From Nitrospinota bacterium (lineage in GTDB: Bacteria > Nitrospinota_A > UBA7883 > JACRLM01), in assembly GCA_015231995.1 (NCBI GenBank), contig JADGAO010000215.1, positions 1-5,282 of the forward strand: 5,282 nt of DNA, given 5' to 3'. This document shows, piece after piece, positions 4,855 through 5,282 of the stretch (positions within the stretch are counted from its first letter, which is position 1; each line of letters begins with the position of its first letter). The notes beneath the pieces were generated by a model that worked only from the letters and a program-made list of their open reading frames with translations, did not search any database and was not told the DNA's origin. Position numbers and translations under genes: made by a program.

Positions 4855-5282
4855 TCATGAAAGGCCCGGCGCGGTTTGCTGGCGCCATGGATGGGCGCGG
4901 CCCATTGCAGGAACCCATCCGGCGATGGCGCGAGTCTGCGGTATGCGGATGATGAACGACGTCCACTTGCCCGCTTCGGAGCGGATATCTATCCTGCCGT
5001 CAATTTTCCTGACGTTTTCCCTTACCACGCCCATCCCCACGCCCCTGCCCGATATCTCCGTGACATGCAGCGCCGTGGAGAAACCGGGCTCGAAAACGAG
5101 ATTGAATATTTCATCGTCGCTTATATCGCCTCTCTGCCCGATAAGCCTGGCCGAAACAGCATGGGAGAGTATCTTCTCCCTGTCTAGCCCCTGGCCGTCG
5201 TCGGTGACGCTGATGATCGTCTCGCCGCCGTTGTCTTCGGCCTCTATGTGTATCCGGCCAGTTGCGGGCTTGCCGTTGAGGG
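4855..5282 (-). CDS. CheA-type histidine kinase, C-terminal ATPase part (runs off the window)
   Basis: The last 141 residues of a protein whose beginning lies beyond the right edge. Numbered from the visible part, the GHKL ATPase boxes are clear: G1 DDGQGLD (27-33), the F-box region VFEPGFST (62-69), and G2 SGRGVGMGVV (77-86). RIDIRSEAGKWTSFIIRIP (96-114) follows, which ends the CheA catalytic domain. CheA proteins normally carry Asp in the G2 segment GVGMDVV; here it is Gly84. After IPQTRAI only about 22 residues remain (Trp- and Arg-containing, no recognisable fold), so the CheW-like P5 domain that docks CheA into receptor arrays is missing. The N-box, dimerisation and phosphotransfer domains are outside the window. 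Known: such kinases pass phosphate from a His on an Hpt domain to CheY-type receivers. The receiver-TPR gene starts 172 bases downstream and is a plausible target, which is inference. A hybrid or other HPt-kinase is an alternative to a true chemotaxis CheA. Confidence 0.82.
   Translation of the reverse strand, partial: LNGKPATGRIHIEAEDNGGETIISVTDDGQGLDREKILSHAVSARLIGQRGDISDDEIFNLVFEPGFSTALHVTEISGRGVGMGVVRENVRKIDGRIDIRSEAGKWTSFIIRIPQTRAIAGWVPAMGRAHPWRQQTAPGLS

Overview
This window comes from a magnetosome gene cluster of a magnetotactic bacterium. All supported genes lie on the minus strand. In transcription order (right to left) they are: the C-terminus of a CheA-type histidine kinase, a CheY-like receiver fused to a long TPR domain, a 35-residue single-pass membrane protein that is easily missed, then mms6, mmsF (MamF family), mamH, mamI and the N-terminus of mamE. 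The order mamH-mamI-mamE is the canonical head of the mamAB operon. Having mms6 and an MmsF/MamF-type gene directly in front of it points to a Pseudomonadota lineage (Alphaproteobacteria, Magnetococcia or Gammaproteobacteria type) rather than the mad/man-bearing Desulfobacterota or Nitrospirota. The species cannot be named from the sequence. Family assignments rest on remembered protein families, not on a database search.

Right part (about 3059-5282): a signalling block. The CheA fragment carries recognisable G1, F and G2 ATP-binding boxes but ends about 25 residues after the ATPase domain, so it has no CheW-like P5 domain. A 172-bp spacer follows, holding a 9-bp-stem hairpin inside a larger imperfect palindrome. 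The 509-residue receiver-TPR protein comes next, with a 9-G run in its ribosome-binding position. The 35-residue membrane protein overlaps its last 14 bases. 

Middle (about 2792-3058): a 267-bp AT-rich spacer with a 9-G/C homopolymer, no convincing gene and weak promoter candidates for mms6. Left part (1-2791): the magnetosome genes. mms6 and mmsF are closely spaced. An 86-bp spacer with a perfect 13-bp stem-loop separates mmsF from mamH. A 97-bp spacer between mamH and mamI holds a strong-looking sigma70-type promoter (TTGGCG, 17 bp, TATAAT), so mamI-mamE can probably be transcribed separately from mms6-mmsF-mamH.

Together, Mms6 and MmsF are expected to shape magnetite crystals. MamH is expected to carry iron or another solute across the magnetosome membrane. 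MamI and MamE belong to the core set needed for membrane formation and for switching on biomineralisation. The adjacent CheA/receiver-TPR pair may serve magneto-aerotaxis or another signalling role, but that link rests on neighbourhood only.
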